Below, piece by piece: positions 55,236 to 63,835 of a DNA stretch of 64,000 nt. Within the stretch, counting starts at the first letter, position 1; each line of letters begins with the position of its first letter. Source of the stretch: Brevibacillus laterosporus DSM 25 (GTDB lineage: Bacteria; Bacillota; Bacilli; Brevibacillales; Brevibacillaceae); NCBI RefSeq assembly GCF_002706795.1, contig NZ_CP017705.1:2637001-2701000 (forward strand). Reading direction: 5' to 3'. The notes under the pieces were generated by a model. That model did no database searches. It saw only the letters and a program-made list of their open reading frames with translations, and was not told where the DNA came from. The translations under genes were made by a program, and so were the position numbers.

Positions 55236-56447
55236 GTGGCACGCGTATTGTATGTAACGATTCCAGCAGAAGGTCACGTTAATCCTACATTAGGATTAGT
55301 GAAGCAGCTAGTCGACAATGGAGAAGAAGTCGTCTATATGTGTTCAGAAGAATATCGGGCTAGGCTTGCCCAGACTGGGGCACAATTTTTGGCCTATCAA
55401 TTGGATGAACAAAAATTTAAAGATCTTGGTTTTAATCCAACAGAATTTAGACATCCGCTTCAATTCACCGATTTTATGCTGCGAGGCATTATTGAACCAC
55501 ATATTCCGGAAATCTTGAGGCAGGTAGAGAACGATTCTTTTGACTACGTAATTTTTGACTCCTTATTTGGTTGGGGAGGGGAAATTTTAGGGAAAAAGTT
55601 AGGTATTCCGACTATTTGCTCCGTTACAAACTTTGCTTTTGCTGGGCCTCTAAACAAAATTGTAGAAGAGATTGATGTAGGAGATTTAGATGTAGAAGCA
55701 CTTTATGAAAGAGTAACGAAGACAGCGCAGAGCATCGCTAGTGCATGTAACGTAGCTGTACCTGCCATTGAAGATATTACTCGCCAGTATGGTCAAATTA
55801 AGATTGTATTTACAAGCCGTGATTTCCAACCAGATGCTGATAAGCTTGACGATAGCTATATGTTTACTGGACCTTCCATTACACCGCGTCTTGATACTCC
55901 TTCATTTCCGCTTGAACAACTTCGAGCTCAATATGACAAAGTTATATACATTTCCATGGGCAGTATTTTGAACAAAGATATAGAATTTTACAAACTTTGC
56001 TTTGAAGCCCTTCAAGACATCCCGGCTCAATTTGTGTTATCGAGCGGTCAAGGCACGGATATGAGTTCGTTAGAGGACGGTATTCCACATAATTTTATCA
56101 TTGAGCCGTATGTTCCCCAGTTAGAGGTGCTTCAGCAAGCGGATGCTTTTATTACACATGCCGGCATGAATAGTGCAAGTGAAGCTCTCTATTATAATGT
56201 ACCACTTGTCATGATTCCATTAAGCTCAGACCAACCAATGGTTGCGAAGCAGGTAGAGGAGTTCGGGGCTGGTATAACTCTAGATAAGAGTCAGCTTACC
56301 CCTGAAGCTTTGAAATCCGCTTTGTTGCAAGTGTTGAACGAACCCACTTATAAACAACATGCTAAACAGATAGGCGATTCCTTCCGTGACGCTGGCGGGT
56401 ATAAAGAAGCCGCAAGTCGTATTATGACTTTGTTTTCTAAAGTATAA
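55236..56447 (+). CDS. MGT/YjiC-like UDP-glycosyltransferase
   Basis: 403-residue GT-B enzyme of family GT1. Seen: VTIPAEGHVNPTLGLVKQLV at the acceptor side, and the donor-binding region VYISMGSIL near 230 and FITHAGMNSASEALYYNVPLV...SDQP near 310-335 (the PSPG-like box of macrolide glycosyltransferases and YjiC). The family transfers glucose to hydrophobic acceptors such as macrolides, flavonoids or lipids and can inactivate antibiotics. GTG start with GGGAGGTG. Monocistronic. Confidence 0.88.
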   Translation: MARVLYVTIPAEGHVNPTLGLVKQLVDNGEEVVYMCSEEYRARLAQTGAQFLAYQLDEQKFKDLGFNPTEFRHPLQFTDFMLRGIIEPHIPEILRQVENDSFDYVIFDSLFGWGGEILGKKLGIPTICSVTNFAFAGPLNKIVEEIDVGDLDVEALYERVTKTAQSIASACNVAVPAIEDITRQYGQIKIVFTSRDFQPDADKLDDSYMFTGPSITPRLDTPSFPLEQLRAQYDKVIYISMGSILNKDIEFYKLCFEALQDIPAQFVLSSGQGTDMSSLEDGIPHNFIIEPYVPQLEVLQQADAFITHAGMNSASEALYYNVPLVMIPLSSDQPMVAKQVEEFGAGITLDKSQLTPEALKSALLQVLNEPTYKQHAKQIGDSFRDAGGYKEAASRIMTLFSKV

Positions 56448-56524
56448 AATGTAGCATCACACCAGCTTTAATGAAAGCAATCTGATTCCTTCATGGAAGA
56501 TGGCGTACGAGTATCACACATATA

Positions 56525-56698
56525 AATTGGAACAATCAAGCATCAAAAGCAGAAGTACAGTCTACGAAATTAAATAAGCTCCCAGGCGTTACTATCGAAG
56601 AAACACAATCCGAGTTCGCATCTGAGTTATCCGCACAAGATACAAAAGCACAAGGTTCAACAGCTCATATTGCACCGGCAACCGCAGACGAAGATTGA
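56525..56698 (+). pseudogene. remnant, possibly gamma-type small acid-soluble spore protein
   Basis: 57 open codons without a start, ending TADED. The NNQASKAEVQS and SEFASELSAQDTKAQGS pattern resembles the Gln/Ala/Ser-rich repeats of gamma-type SASP. Homology uncertain. Confidence 0.35.
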
Positions 56699-56828
56699 GA
56701 GCGTTGACCCGTTAGCTTAGCTATGGACTGAATTTCGGTACTGTAAAATTTACATTTTACGAATTTATCACGTACAAAAGGCTCTCCCTAATGTGGATGA
56801 AATGAATATAGATAGTATGTCCCCAAAA

Positions 56829-56850
56829 ACGGGGCATGTGGAGAGTATAG
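56829..56850 (+). repeat. att-like site F: rlmD-end copy
   Basis: ACGGGGCATGTGGAGAGTAT, identical to site B for 18 bases. Confidence 0.65.
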
Positions 56851-57016
56851 TGTAAACATATTGTAAAGACAAATAAAAGGGAACGTCTAGCCCTATTTAT
56901 CAATCTTCTAATTCCAAAAGTGAATATGAGTTTACTCAATTAGACTCATAGTAAAAATAATTAAGAGAATAAAGTCTTTTAATCATTGGATGTAAATAAA
57001 AGTATAATTTTACACA

Positions 57017-57059
57017 CAAACAGATGTTTGGTATATTAATTGTGCCGAACGTTTGTTTT
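57017..57059 (+). promoter_or_regulatory. two LexA-box-like sites before the restriction operon
   Basis: CAAACAGATGTTTG (57017-57030) has one mismatch to the Bacillus SOS box CGAACRNRYGTTYG. CGAACGTTTGTTTT (57046-57059) has two. Both sit 130-170 bases before the methyltransferase start. Confidence 0.45.
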
Positions 57060-57188
57060 TTTTCGATCAAAAAGTGTAATATTAGAATACTAGTTCTTGT
57101 ATATAAAGTACAATTTATAGGAGTTCTCGGATTGGTTGTCGAATTATAATAAGGATTGTCTGTTTATAAATAGGAAGGAAACGCAACG

Positions 57189-58382
57189 ATGATATTAAAC
57201 TATGACCACAATGTTCCCCATATGATTAAATATATGGGATCAAAAAGAAAAATGTTAGATCAAGTTATTATGGCAATTGGCTCCGTACACAACTCTGAAA
57301 ATACTCCTGTTTGTGATTTGTTTGCTGGATCAAGTGTTCTATCCGGTGCATTGCGGAATTGCTTACCAATGATCTCAAATGACATACAACAATATTCAGG
57401 TGTGCTAGCGAAAGCATATCTAGGCGATTATCACTGGGAACAATATTCTAATATTACGAAAGAGATTATAGACCGAGCTGTCGAACATGTTAATGCTTTT
57501 CGACGCGATTATCCTCAGTATCAGTTCCATTATAATAAGGAATTGTCGAGACAGGAATTTGTCGATTTAGAAATAGCTCAACAAGAGCTTATAAATGAGG
57601 ATTTCCAGGATAGACCGTATCATTTATATACAAAATATTATTCCGGAACTTATTGGTCTTTTGATCAGTGCCTTTGGATTGACGGATTACGTAAGGCAAT
57701 AGACTACTATCAGGTTGAGAATCCTTCTGTTTATTATGGAGCTCTTGCTAGTCTCATGTTTGCTATGTCTTACACATCCCAGAGTACAGGGCATTATGCA
57801 CAATACAGAGAAGCTAATACGGATTCCTCAATGAAAGACATTTCCATATATAGGGAGAGAGAGGTGGTTCCGTATTTCGTGAAAAAGATGGGAGATTTTC
57901 AACAAATGCTTGGACCCAACACCCGAAATCATCAGGTTTATGCAGAAGATTATATGGATTGCCTAGATCGCGTACCAAATGGAACCACCGTATATGCTGA
58001 TCCACCATATTGTTTTGTTCATTACTCTAGATTCTATCACGCAATTGAAACATTAGTAAGATATGACTACCCATCAGTTAGATATAAAGGTAGATACAGA
58101 AATGATAGGCATCAGTCACCGTTTTGTATACGAACTCAGGTGAGAGATGCCTTCGTAAGAATGTTTCTTAAGATTAGAGAGATTGAAGGTCAGTTGGTTC
58201 TAAGCTACAGTAATACAGGAATGATAAGTTTGCCCGATCTTCTAGATTTAGCTGTAGAATCTTTTGGTCAAACTTATATTATTGAACCATCTTACTTCGA
58301 ATATGTTCATAGTACGATGGGGAGAAAAGAAGATAAGAGCCGCGAAGTAAATGAAGCTATTATAGTAGTCAGGAGGGTTTAG
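57189..58382 (+). CDS. D12-class N6-adenine DNA methyltransferase
   Basis: 397 residues. KYMGSKRKML (target Dam-like start), motif I CDLFAGSSVLSGAL (about 43-56), and motif IV YADPPYCF near 270. This order (FxG early, DPPY late) is the alpha class. The insert between them probably recognises the site. ATG with AGGAAGGAAACGCA. First gene of the three-gene restriction cassette; it presumably protects the host against the McrB/DUF2357 nuclease. Confidence 0.9.
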   Translation: MILNYDHNVPHMIKYMGSKRKMLDQVIMAIGSVHNSENTPVCDLFAGSSVLSGALRNCLPMISNDIQQYSGVLAKAYLGDYHWEQYSNITKEIIDRAVEHVNAFRRDYPQYQFHYNKELSRQEFVDLEIAQQELINEDFQDRPYHLYTKYYSGTYWSFDQCLWIDGLRKAIDYYQVENPSVYYGALASLMFAMSYTSQSTGHYAQYREANTDSSMKDISIYREREVVPYFVKKMGDFQQMLGPNTRNHQVYAEDYMDCLDRVPNGTTVYADPPYCFVHYSRFYHAIETLVRYDYPSVRYKGRYRNDRHQSPFCIRTQVRDAFVRMFLKIREIEGQLVLSYSNTGMISLPDLLDLAVESFGQTYIIEPSYFEYVHSTMGRKEDKSREVNEAIIVVRRV

Positions 58383-58385
58383 AGA

Positions 58386-60212
58386 TTGCTCGAAGATTTA
58401 AAGGTTTCATTAACGAAATTTGGAGTTATTGAAGTAATTGATATTATAAAAAATGATCAATTGAAGGGGTATTTAGATGGAACTTATGAAGCTTCACATA
58501 AGATTAATCGTCCTCAAATAAATGCTGCATTAGGTGTTACTGAAACCGATCCCTCAACAGTACCAACATACTGGAAGGAAATCAGTAACTTTCCTGAGTT
58601 GATTGAGTTATTCTGTCTTGTGGCTGTAATATTTTCACATTATGAGCTTATTAGGAAGTTTAAAGAATCTCGTTCTGAAGTAATGAAAGGTGTGCTTCAT
58701 AAAGACAGCTTCTCTGATGTTAAAGTGTTTACTAATGTTCGGAGATTACTTTTGCACTCGGGAGCCGCTCCATTTACAGCTGAAAGATCCGACAATGTTC
58801 CTTACGATTTCTCGCCCTTACTTGCTAACGGCAAAGTTGGTAGATTAATAAAACAATTATTGTTTGATCGGCTGAAGAAAATTAAATGGAAAGATAAACC
58901 CGACCTTGAGGAAAGTGAATTTTATCGTTCTTTTAATGACCAATGTGTGTTTTATGGTTTTCATGAAGTGTTTAACGTGACAGATGATCAAATGATACGT
59001 TGGTTTGATGGAGAGGATATTATACTTGCTGATTGGGTAGATAATACCATAAGTAATAATTGGCAAAGTAAACTTGTACAAGTGGATACTCATCTATTAC
59101 TGTCTTTGGCGACAAAACCTTTCTTGATTCTGACCGGATCAAGTGGAACTGGTAAGACATATGGTATCCGTAGGTTAGCATCTCTACTTAATCCAACTAA
59201 TGATACCCATTTTAACGTTATCTTCATAGCGGTGGAAGCTGGATGGAAAGATGGGCGCCATTTGATCGGTTATAAGAATCCATTTGGAGAAAAGGGAGAA
59301 GTTTATCAACCCACACCTTTAATCAATATGTTATTGAAAGCAAGCTCGGGAACATATCAGAATATCCCTTTCTTTGTTCTATTCGATGAAATGAATTTAT
59401 CTCATGTTGAAATGTATTTTGCAAAGTTTTTAGCACTTTTGGAAACTGCGAGACATAAAGGGCTTCATAATCAACCTTTGCTTTCAAAAAATGACTTGGA
59501 GCTTTTGCTTAAATATTTTGAAAATAATTCTGAGTATACTTCTTATATTCTAGAAGCGATTGAATTTGGTGGATTATATATACCGCAAAACGTATTTTTT
59601 GTAGGTACTGTAAATATTGACGAAACAACCTATATGTTTTCTCCAAAGGTACTTGATCGTGCTTTTGTTATTGAAATGAATACATCGCCACCCTCCTCCT
59701 TAAGAGATAACACATCTTCTACTATAACAGTGGCTGAATTATCAATAGTACAAGTTAATTCCTTTTTATTAGAGGGAGGCTTCAGGGCATTTAGAAAATC
59801 ATTATTAGGCGATGAATTTGAGGGTTTAAATATAAATGGTGAGACTGTAGTAGTTCCATCGAGTGGACTTAACTTCATGGAAGAGGCTTATAAGATTATG
59901 TCCTCTTATCCGTTTGGATACCGTATTGTAACAGAATGTATGGATTATTATATCAAAGCTCTCCATCTACAAAGGATTTTAGGAGGCTCATTGAACTGGA
60001 TCATTGATGAAAATAACCTATTTGACGAAATGTTAATGCAAAAGATATTGCCTAAGTTGCACGGTAATCGAAAGCAACTTAGCAAAACATTGAGTGAGCT
60101 TCAAGTATTCTGTAGGAAAGGGAATGAAGTTCGTTTTCCAAAGACGTTGAAGAAGGTTATGGCTATGGAGAATCAGCTTATGACGTTAGGATATAGTGGC
60201 TTTGTATGCTGA
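58386..60212 (+). CDS. McrB-like AAA+ ATPase/GTPase
   Basis: 608 residues. The N-terminal ~200 residues are unrecognised and may bind DNA. Walker A GSSGTGKTYG near 252, Walker B FVLFDEMNLSHVE near 330, sensor-1 region VGTVNIDETTYMFSPKVLDRAF near 408-428 (McrB-type MNTAD analogue). TTG start at 58386 after CAGGAGGG, four bases past the methylase stop. McrB subunits form hexamers that translocate DNA and drive the McrC-type nuclease; the next gene overlaps it by 7 bases. Confidence 0.88.
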   Translation: MLEDLKVSLTKFGVIEVIDIIKNDQLKGYLDGTYEASHKINRPQINAALGVTETDPSTVPTYWKEISNFPELIELFCLVAVIFSHYELIRKFKESRSEVMKGVLHKDSFSDVKVFTNVRRLLLHSGAAPFTAERSDNVPYDFSPLLANGKVGRLIKQLLFDRLKKIKWKDKPDLEESEFYRSFNDQCVFYGFHEVFNVTDDQMIRWFDGEDIILADWVDNTISNNWQSKLVQVDTHLLLSLATKPFLILTGSSGTGKTYGIRRLASLLNPTNDTHFNVIFIAVEAGWKDGRHLIGYKNPFGEKGEVYQPTPLINMLLKASSGTYQNIPFFVLFDEMNLSHVEMYFAKFLALLETARHKGLHNQPLLSKNDLELLLKYFENNSEYTSYILEAIEFGGLYIPQNVFFVGTVNIDETTYMFSPKVLDRAFVIEMNTSPPSSLRDNTSSTITVAELSIVQVNSFLLEGGFRAFRKSLLGDEFEGLNINGETVVVPSSGLNFMEEAYKIMSSYPFGYRIVTECMDYYIKALHLQRILGGSLNWIIDENNLFDEMLMQKILPKLHGNRKQLSKTLSELQVFCRKGNEVRFPKTLKKVMAMENQLMTLGYSGFVC

Positions 60213-62107
60213 GACCGATATCGAAATTTTCAAGAGGATTTGACTGCTTAATATCCGGTGGTCATCTTTTGCTAAGTATTAGCGTTAACGGGTTGATTGA
60301 AGAAGGGGAAAAATTTTTAATTCGTTCCATTCCTCATCATGAATTTTACTCTATTTCCGATGATGATTTATGGCTTCAGAACCAAAATCCACCGTTATTA
60401 GCAGTTGAGGATAAAAACTCAGAGTTGTTTCGTCAAATTCAAGTGCGTGAAGAAAGTGAAATGGATTTCATTCTCCAAATACCTTTATCTAAACGAGAGA
60501 TTATTAGTCGGAGGAAAGCAACAGGTAATTTGCAATATCCTTTTGCAAACTTAAAGCTAAGACATAATATAACATTTAATAGTCCAGAGACTTGGATGGA
60601 GTATGGTGGAATAACACAATTATCGGGGCGCATTCATTTCAAAAGCTTTGCAGGGGTAATGAGATTTTTTTTTGCTGAAGATGTTTCATCAGAGCGCATA
60701 GAAATCGAAGTGATATCCTATAAATTGAACTATGCTGAGGATTTTAGGGTTCTATTGTCCGAACTGGCAGAAATTCATTCAGAGTTGATATTAAAACTGG
60801 ATGAGCCTACTGAAATTTCTCTTGTGTCAAAGCAGGTAGAGGAAGTTTCCAATCAAGTGGTTTTACTACATCTAAGGAAACTAATGGAGGCTGACCGTCT
60901 TCCCGCGGCAATTGAAACGATTTTGTCCAATCCCCATTCAAGAACGATTCATGAACTTCATTGGGATGATCCATCCCAAATTAGTAATGTGGATATGATT
61001 GAGCTACAGCAAAACTTCATGGATGTAACTTGGAGAAAGGGAGGGCGTTTTTCACGGTATACTTGTGGTTATTCACCCGACATGATGCCAGAGGGACGGA
61101 CGTCATCTACAGTGGATACTAATGAGAACAGGTACATCAAGTTTTGTTTGCATGAATTAGAGTTTCTTGTTTATAAACTTAAGTGCAAATTGAACAAGAA
61201 GAAATATGAACCAAGCTATACATTTTTAGAAGCAAGCGAGAGGCTGTTGGAGGAATATATTCAGCATCCTTTCTTTCATGAAGTCGGTTCCTTTATGTAC
61301 CTGTCTAATTCTATGATTATGCAGCGTAGGAACGGATATAAGGAAATACTTACCTACATGCAGCAGTTTGAATTGGGTATTCAACTTGAAAGCGAAATTA
61401 CCGAGTTTGATTCTGTTTGGGCAGACCTCAGACCTATTCATCAATTGTATGAATACTGGTGTTTCTTCAAACTTGTTCATATTTTAGAAAGAATTTGCGG
61501 TGAGAATCCAGACATCGGCTCGCACCTTCTTCAGAGAACGGATCGGGGATTTGTTCTTAATCTTAAGCAAAAAGTTGAATGCAATGTACCATTCAGGTAT
61601 AACAATATGGATATCTTCTTGTACTACAATCGGGATTTCAAGAAATATCTTAGTGGGGAATGGAACGGTTCATATGACGGTGGGGTTTATCATCCCGATT
61701 TCAGTATGAAATTAATATTTGGTGAAGACATACATTGGCTTCACTTTGATTCAAAGTATAAGATCGATTATACAAAACTTCAGGCTATGCTAGAAGAGGA
61801 TCGTGATGAGGGGGCTTATAAACGAAACGACATCCATACTGCGCATGCTTATAGGGATGCAATTTTAGGATCTAGGGGTGTCTATATTTTGTATCCAGAC
61901 AACATCATATTATCGGACAAATTAATTTTCGTTAGACAGCCAAATGAGGATTACCCTTATCTGATTCCCTCTATAGGTGCCTTTCCCTTAAGACCAGGAA
62001 GTGAGAGCGAGGGACAAGTTTCGAGTATTGTAGAATACCTAAAGGAAGTATTCAATGCAATTACCCAAGGAACTGCATATAATGAAGAGTTGGGTTTTTT
62101 ATTTTGA
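60206..62107 (+). CDS. McrC-like DUF2357/PD-(D/E)XK nuclease
   Basis: 633 residues. N-terminal half fits the DUF2357 domain. The C-terminal half has a PD-(D/E)XK core with GVYHPDFSMKLIF then HWLHFDSKYKID around residues 495-517 (Asp, Asp, Lys). This N- and C-terminal build is the usual partner of McrB ATPases in LlaJI/McrBC-related systems. ATG 60206 overlaps the McrB gene end, so the genes are coupled. Followed by a strong terminator. Cleavage specificity unknown. Confidence 0.85.
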   Translation: MLRPISKFSRGFDCLISGGHLLLSISVNGLIEEGEKFLIRSIPHHEFYSISDDDLWLQNQNPPLLAVEDKNSELFRQIQVREESEMDFILQIPLSKREIISRRKATGNLQYPFANLKLRHNITFNSPETWMEYGGITQLSGRIHFKSFAGVMRFFFAEDVSSERIEIEVISYKLNYAEDFRVLLSELAEIHSELILKLDEPTEISLVSKQVEEVSNQVVLLHLRKLMEADRLPAAIETILSNPHSRTIHELHWDDPSQISNVDMIELQQNFMDVTWRKGGRFSRYTCGYSPDMMPEGRTSSTVDTNENRYIKFCLHELEFLVYKLKCKLNKKKYEPSYTFLEASERLLEEYIQHPFFHEVGSFMYLSNSMIMQRRNGYKEILTYMQQFELGIQLESEITEFDSVWADLRPIHQLYEYWCFFKLVHILERICGENPDIGSHLLQRTDRGFVLNLKQKVECNVPFRYNNMDIFLYYNRDFKKYLSGEWNGSYDGGVYHPDFSMKLIFGEDIHWLHFDSKYKIDYTKLQAMLEEDRDEGAYKRNDIHTAHAYRDAILGSRGVYILYPDNIILSDKLIFVRQPNEDYPYLIPSIGAFPLRPGSESEGQVSSIVEYLKEVFNAITQGTAYNEELGFLF

Positions 62108-62747
62108 ATCTTCATATAACCAATGAGACTAGAATAATTGTTCTAGTCTCATTAGTTATCAAAGGCTTCTTTGCATCTGATGCAAAGGCCCATAGAACTA
62201 AGAGTGTCAAATGCTCCACATCTAATACATTTAAAACTAATTTATCAGTATTGTTACAGATGCAAACAAATTTCAATATGGATAGACAAGAAAACTAACT
62301 TTTCCTTTATCTGTTGTAGTACCAAATTCAAATCAGGATATGCCTGAGATGTTAAAGAATTTATCTAGAAGCCAGTGAAATAGTAAATCAATCACCAATG
62401 GCCACGGTAACTTTGTTAAGATTGGCAGTCCAGTTGTTAATGAAGCATATTGTAGAAAAAGGTAGACAAATTGATGATGACATAAAGGTAGCGAAGGGAT
62501 TCAAAAAGTTCAAGAACATTTAGAGTTATTGGAAACATGCTATCCATCCTGGAGAAATTACCCTTGTTAATGATTGTGATATTGGAATTGCACTTTTTCA
62601 AATACTAAACTTCATTACTTCATTTCTACCAAGAAAGATTAATTAGGTTTATGAAAAGCTACCTATAAAAGCCAAAACTACTATAGAGGAAAGAGATCAG
62701 AAAACAACTCTTAATGTATAGCTGATAATTATTTTAGGAGGAATTAA
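62108..62747. other. 640-base gap with zinc-ribbon relic
   Basis: Besides the terminator, the minus strand at about 62160-62245 reads FKCIRCGAF ... MGLCIRCKEAF (two CxxC knuckles) with a stop on each side and no start: a zinc-ribbon protein fragment. The remainder (62245-62730) has no sustained frame. Confidence 0.45.
62116..62162 (+). terminator. terminator of the restriction operon
   Basis: AACCAATGAGACTAGAA pairs with TTCTAGTCTCATTAGTT across ATAATTG; long, nearly perfect stem. Confidence 0.8.
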
Positions 62748-63431
62748 ATGGTAAATGTAGTTATTAAGTTTTATGACAGAAAGCTAAGTGCGTACAATCT
62801 AATATTTAAGCATATGAAGTTTACTTATTACATGTTTATATTTAGTGGAACTCTACTGATTTTTAACTTGTTTCCTGTAATATTCATGAAATATTTGATT
62901 TTAAAGATTACACTTTGCATTTTCATTGCTCTATTTATAATATTTTTTGTTTTGTTAAATATCCAAGCAAAAAAAATCATTAAAAGTAAATTTCTAATTG
63001 ACCAACGTAATTTTATTTGGGGCGGTGAAGATTTGTATAATAAAAGAGTAAGTATGCTTAAGGAGTTTTTAGACCAAAGTGGAATAAATTCAATGAAAAA
63101 AATAGAAGAACTGTTGAAACTCTTGAATAAAGAAGCGGATAATAGAAAATTTACATGAATAATTATCCCAGGAACTTTTTTGGCATTTACTGTACCTCTA
63201 TGGAATCATATTTTAGGATTGTTTTTAAAAAATTTAGATGACTTTAATATAGTGTTAGCTTATGGAATCGTTTTAACTTTTTTTGTTTTATTGTTTGTTG
63301 TTGTTTACAGCATGTTAAAGTCTGTGCTAAGTGAAATAGTGGATCGACCCAGTAAGAAAATCAAAGAAATAGAGGGGTTAGTTGAAAATATTTACTTTAA
63401 TTATGTTCTTGGAGATGAAAGTAATAAATAA
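62748..63431 (+). pseudogene. four-helix membrane protein divided by in-frame TGA
   Basis: Codons 1-136 (ATG 62748 with AGGAGGAATTAA; helices at about 28-50 and 53-75) end at TGA 63156-63158. The same frame continues for seven codons and then 83 more (63180-63431; helices IPGTFLAFTVPLW and IVLAYGIVLTFFVLLFVVVY). Together 227 residues with four membrane helices, a coherent topology. The second in-frame TGA in the island. Family not recognised. Confidence 0.65.
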
Positions 63432-63435
63432 AAAA

Positions 63436-63453
63436 TGACCACATTTTTGACCA
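63436..63453 (+). repeat. TGACCAC arm-type repeat left of site G
   Basis: TGACCACATTTTTGACCA, the closest match to the element 1 pair at 22197-22214. Confidence 0.5.
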
Positions 63454-63556
63454 TTAAAGTGCAAACTTATGTATTTGAATTGATAGTTGTTATTAGTAAT
63501 CGCATAACAATGTACTTTCGTAAAATCTTCTCATCATAGATTTATTCACTAACAAT

Positions 63557-63587
63557 ACGGGATATGTGGAGAGTTTGGCATGCTTGA
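63557..63587 (+). repeat. att-like site G: degraded rlmD-end copy
   Basis: ACGGGATATGTGGAGAGTTTGGC, 5 mismatches to site B over 23 bases. Confidence 0.6.
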
Positions 63588-63592
63588 TATAT

Positions 63593-63630
63593 AAGGATTT
63601 TAAAGGATTTTAAAGGATTTTAAAGGATTT
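63593..63630 (+). repeat. four tandem copies of TAAAGGATTT
   Basis: 10-bp direct repeats without spacers immediately after site G. Confidence 0.85.
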
Positions 63631-63641
63631 AATATATCCTC

Positions 63642-63716
63642 GGGGAGGAAGAAGCAAGCGAAGAACTTGCCGATCGGATAAGGAGTGCTAGTGGACAGGA
63701 GCCACAGAACAAGTAA
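63642..63716 (+). pseudogene. C-terminal remnant related to 31285-31363
   Basis: GEEEASEELADRIRSASGQEP... then stop; see the fragment at 31285. Confidence 0.4.
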
Positions 63717-63757
63717 TTTAGTTTGTAGATAAAAGTGTAACTTAAACCCGAATAACA

Positions 63758-63798
63758 AAACACACGTCAGAATACAAGAGATTCTGACGTGTGTTTAT
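63758..63798. terminator. perfect hairpin, bidirectional terminator
   Basis: AAACACACGTCAGAAT (63758-63773) and ATTCTGACGTGTGTTT (63781-63796). Confidence 0.8.
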
Positions 63799-63835
63799 AT
63801 ACTTATTATCGATACTGATCTGTAAATTTTTATTT

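Larger units (their letters stand above)
56448..57188. other. 740-base gap with gene remnant, att-like site F and SOS-like sites
   Basis: No complete gene. Contains the remnant at 56525-56698, site F at 56829-56850 and the promoter region of the restriction operon, each listed separately. Confidence 0.6.

Noticed and set aside
22093..63587. Whole island as one prophage
   Set aside because: No capsid, terminase, tail, holin or portal genes are visible; only recombinases, small regulators and cargo.
63593..63630. Four tandem TAAAGGATTT units as a CRISPR array
   Set aside because: There are no spacers between the units and no cas genes; it is a simple tandem repeat.
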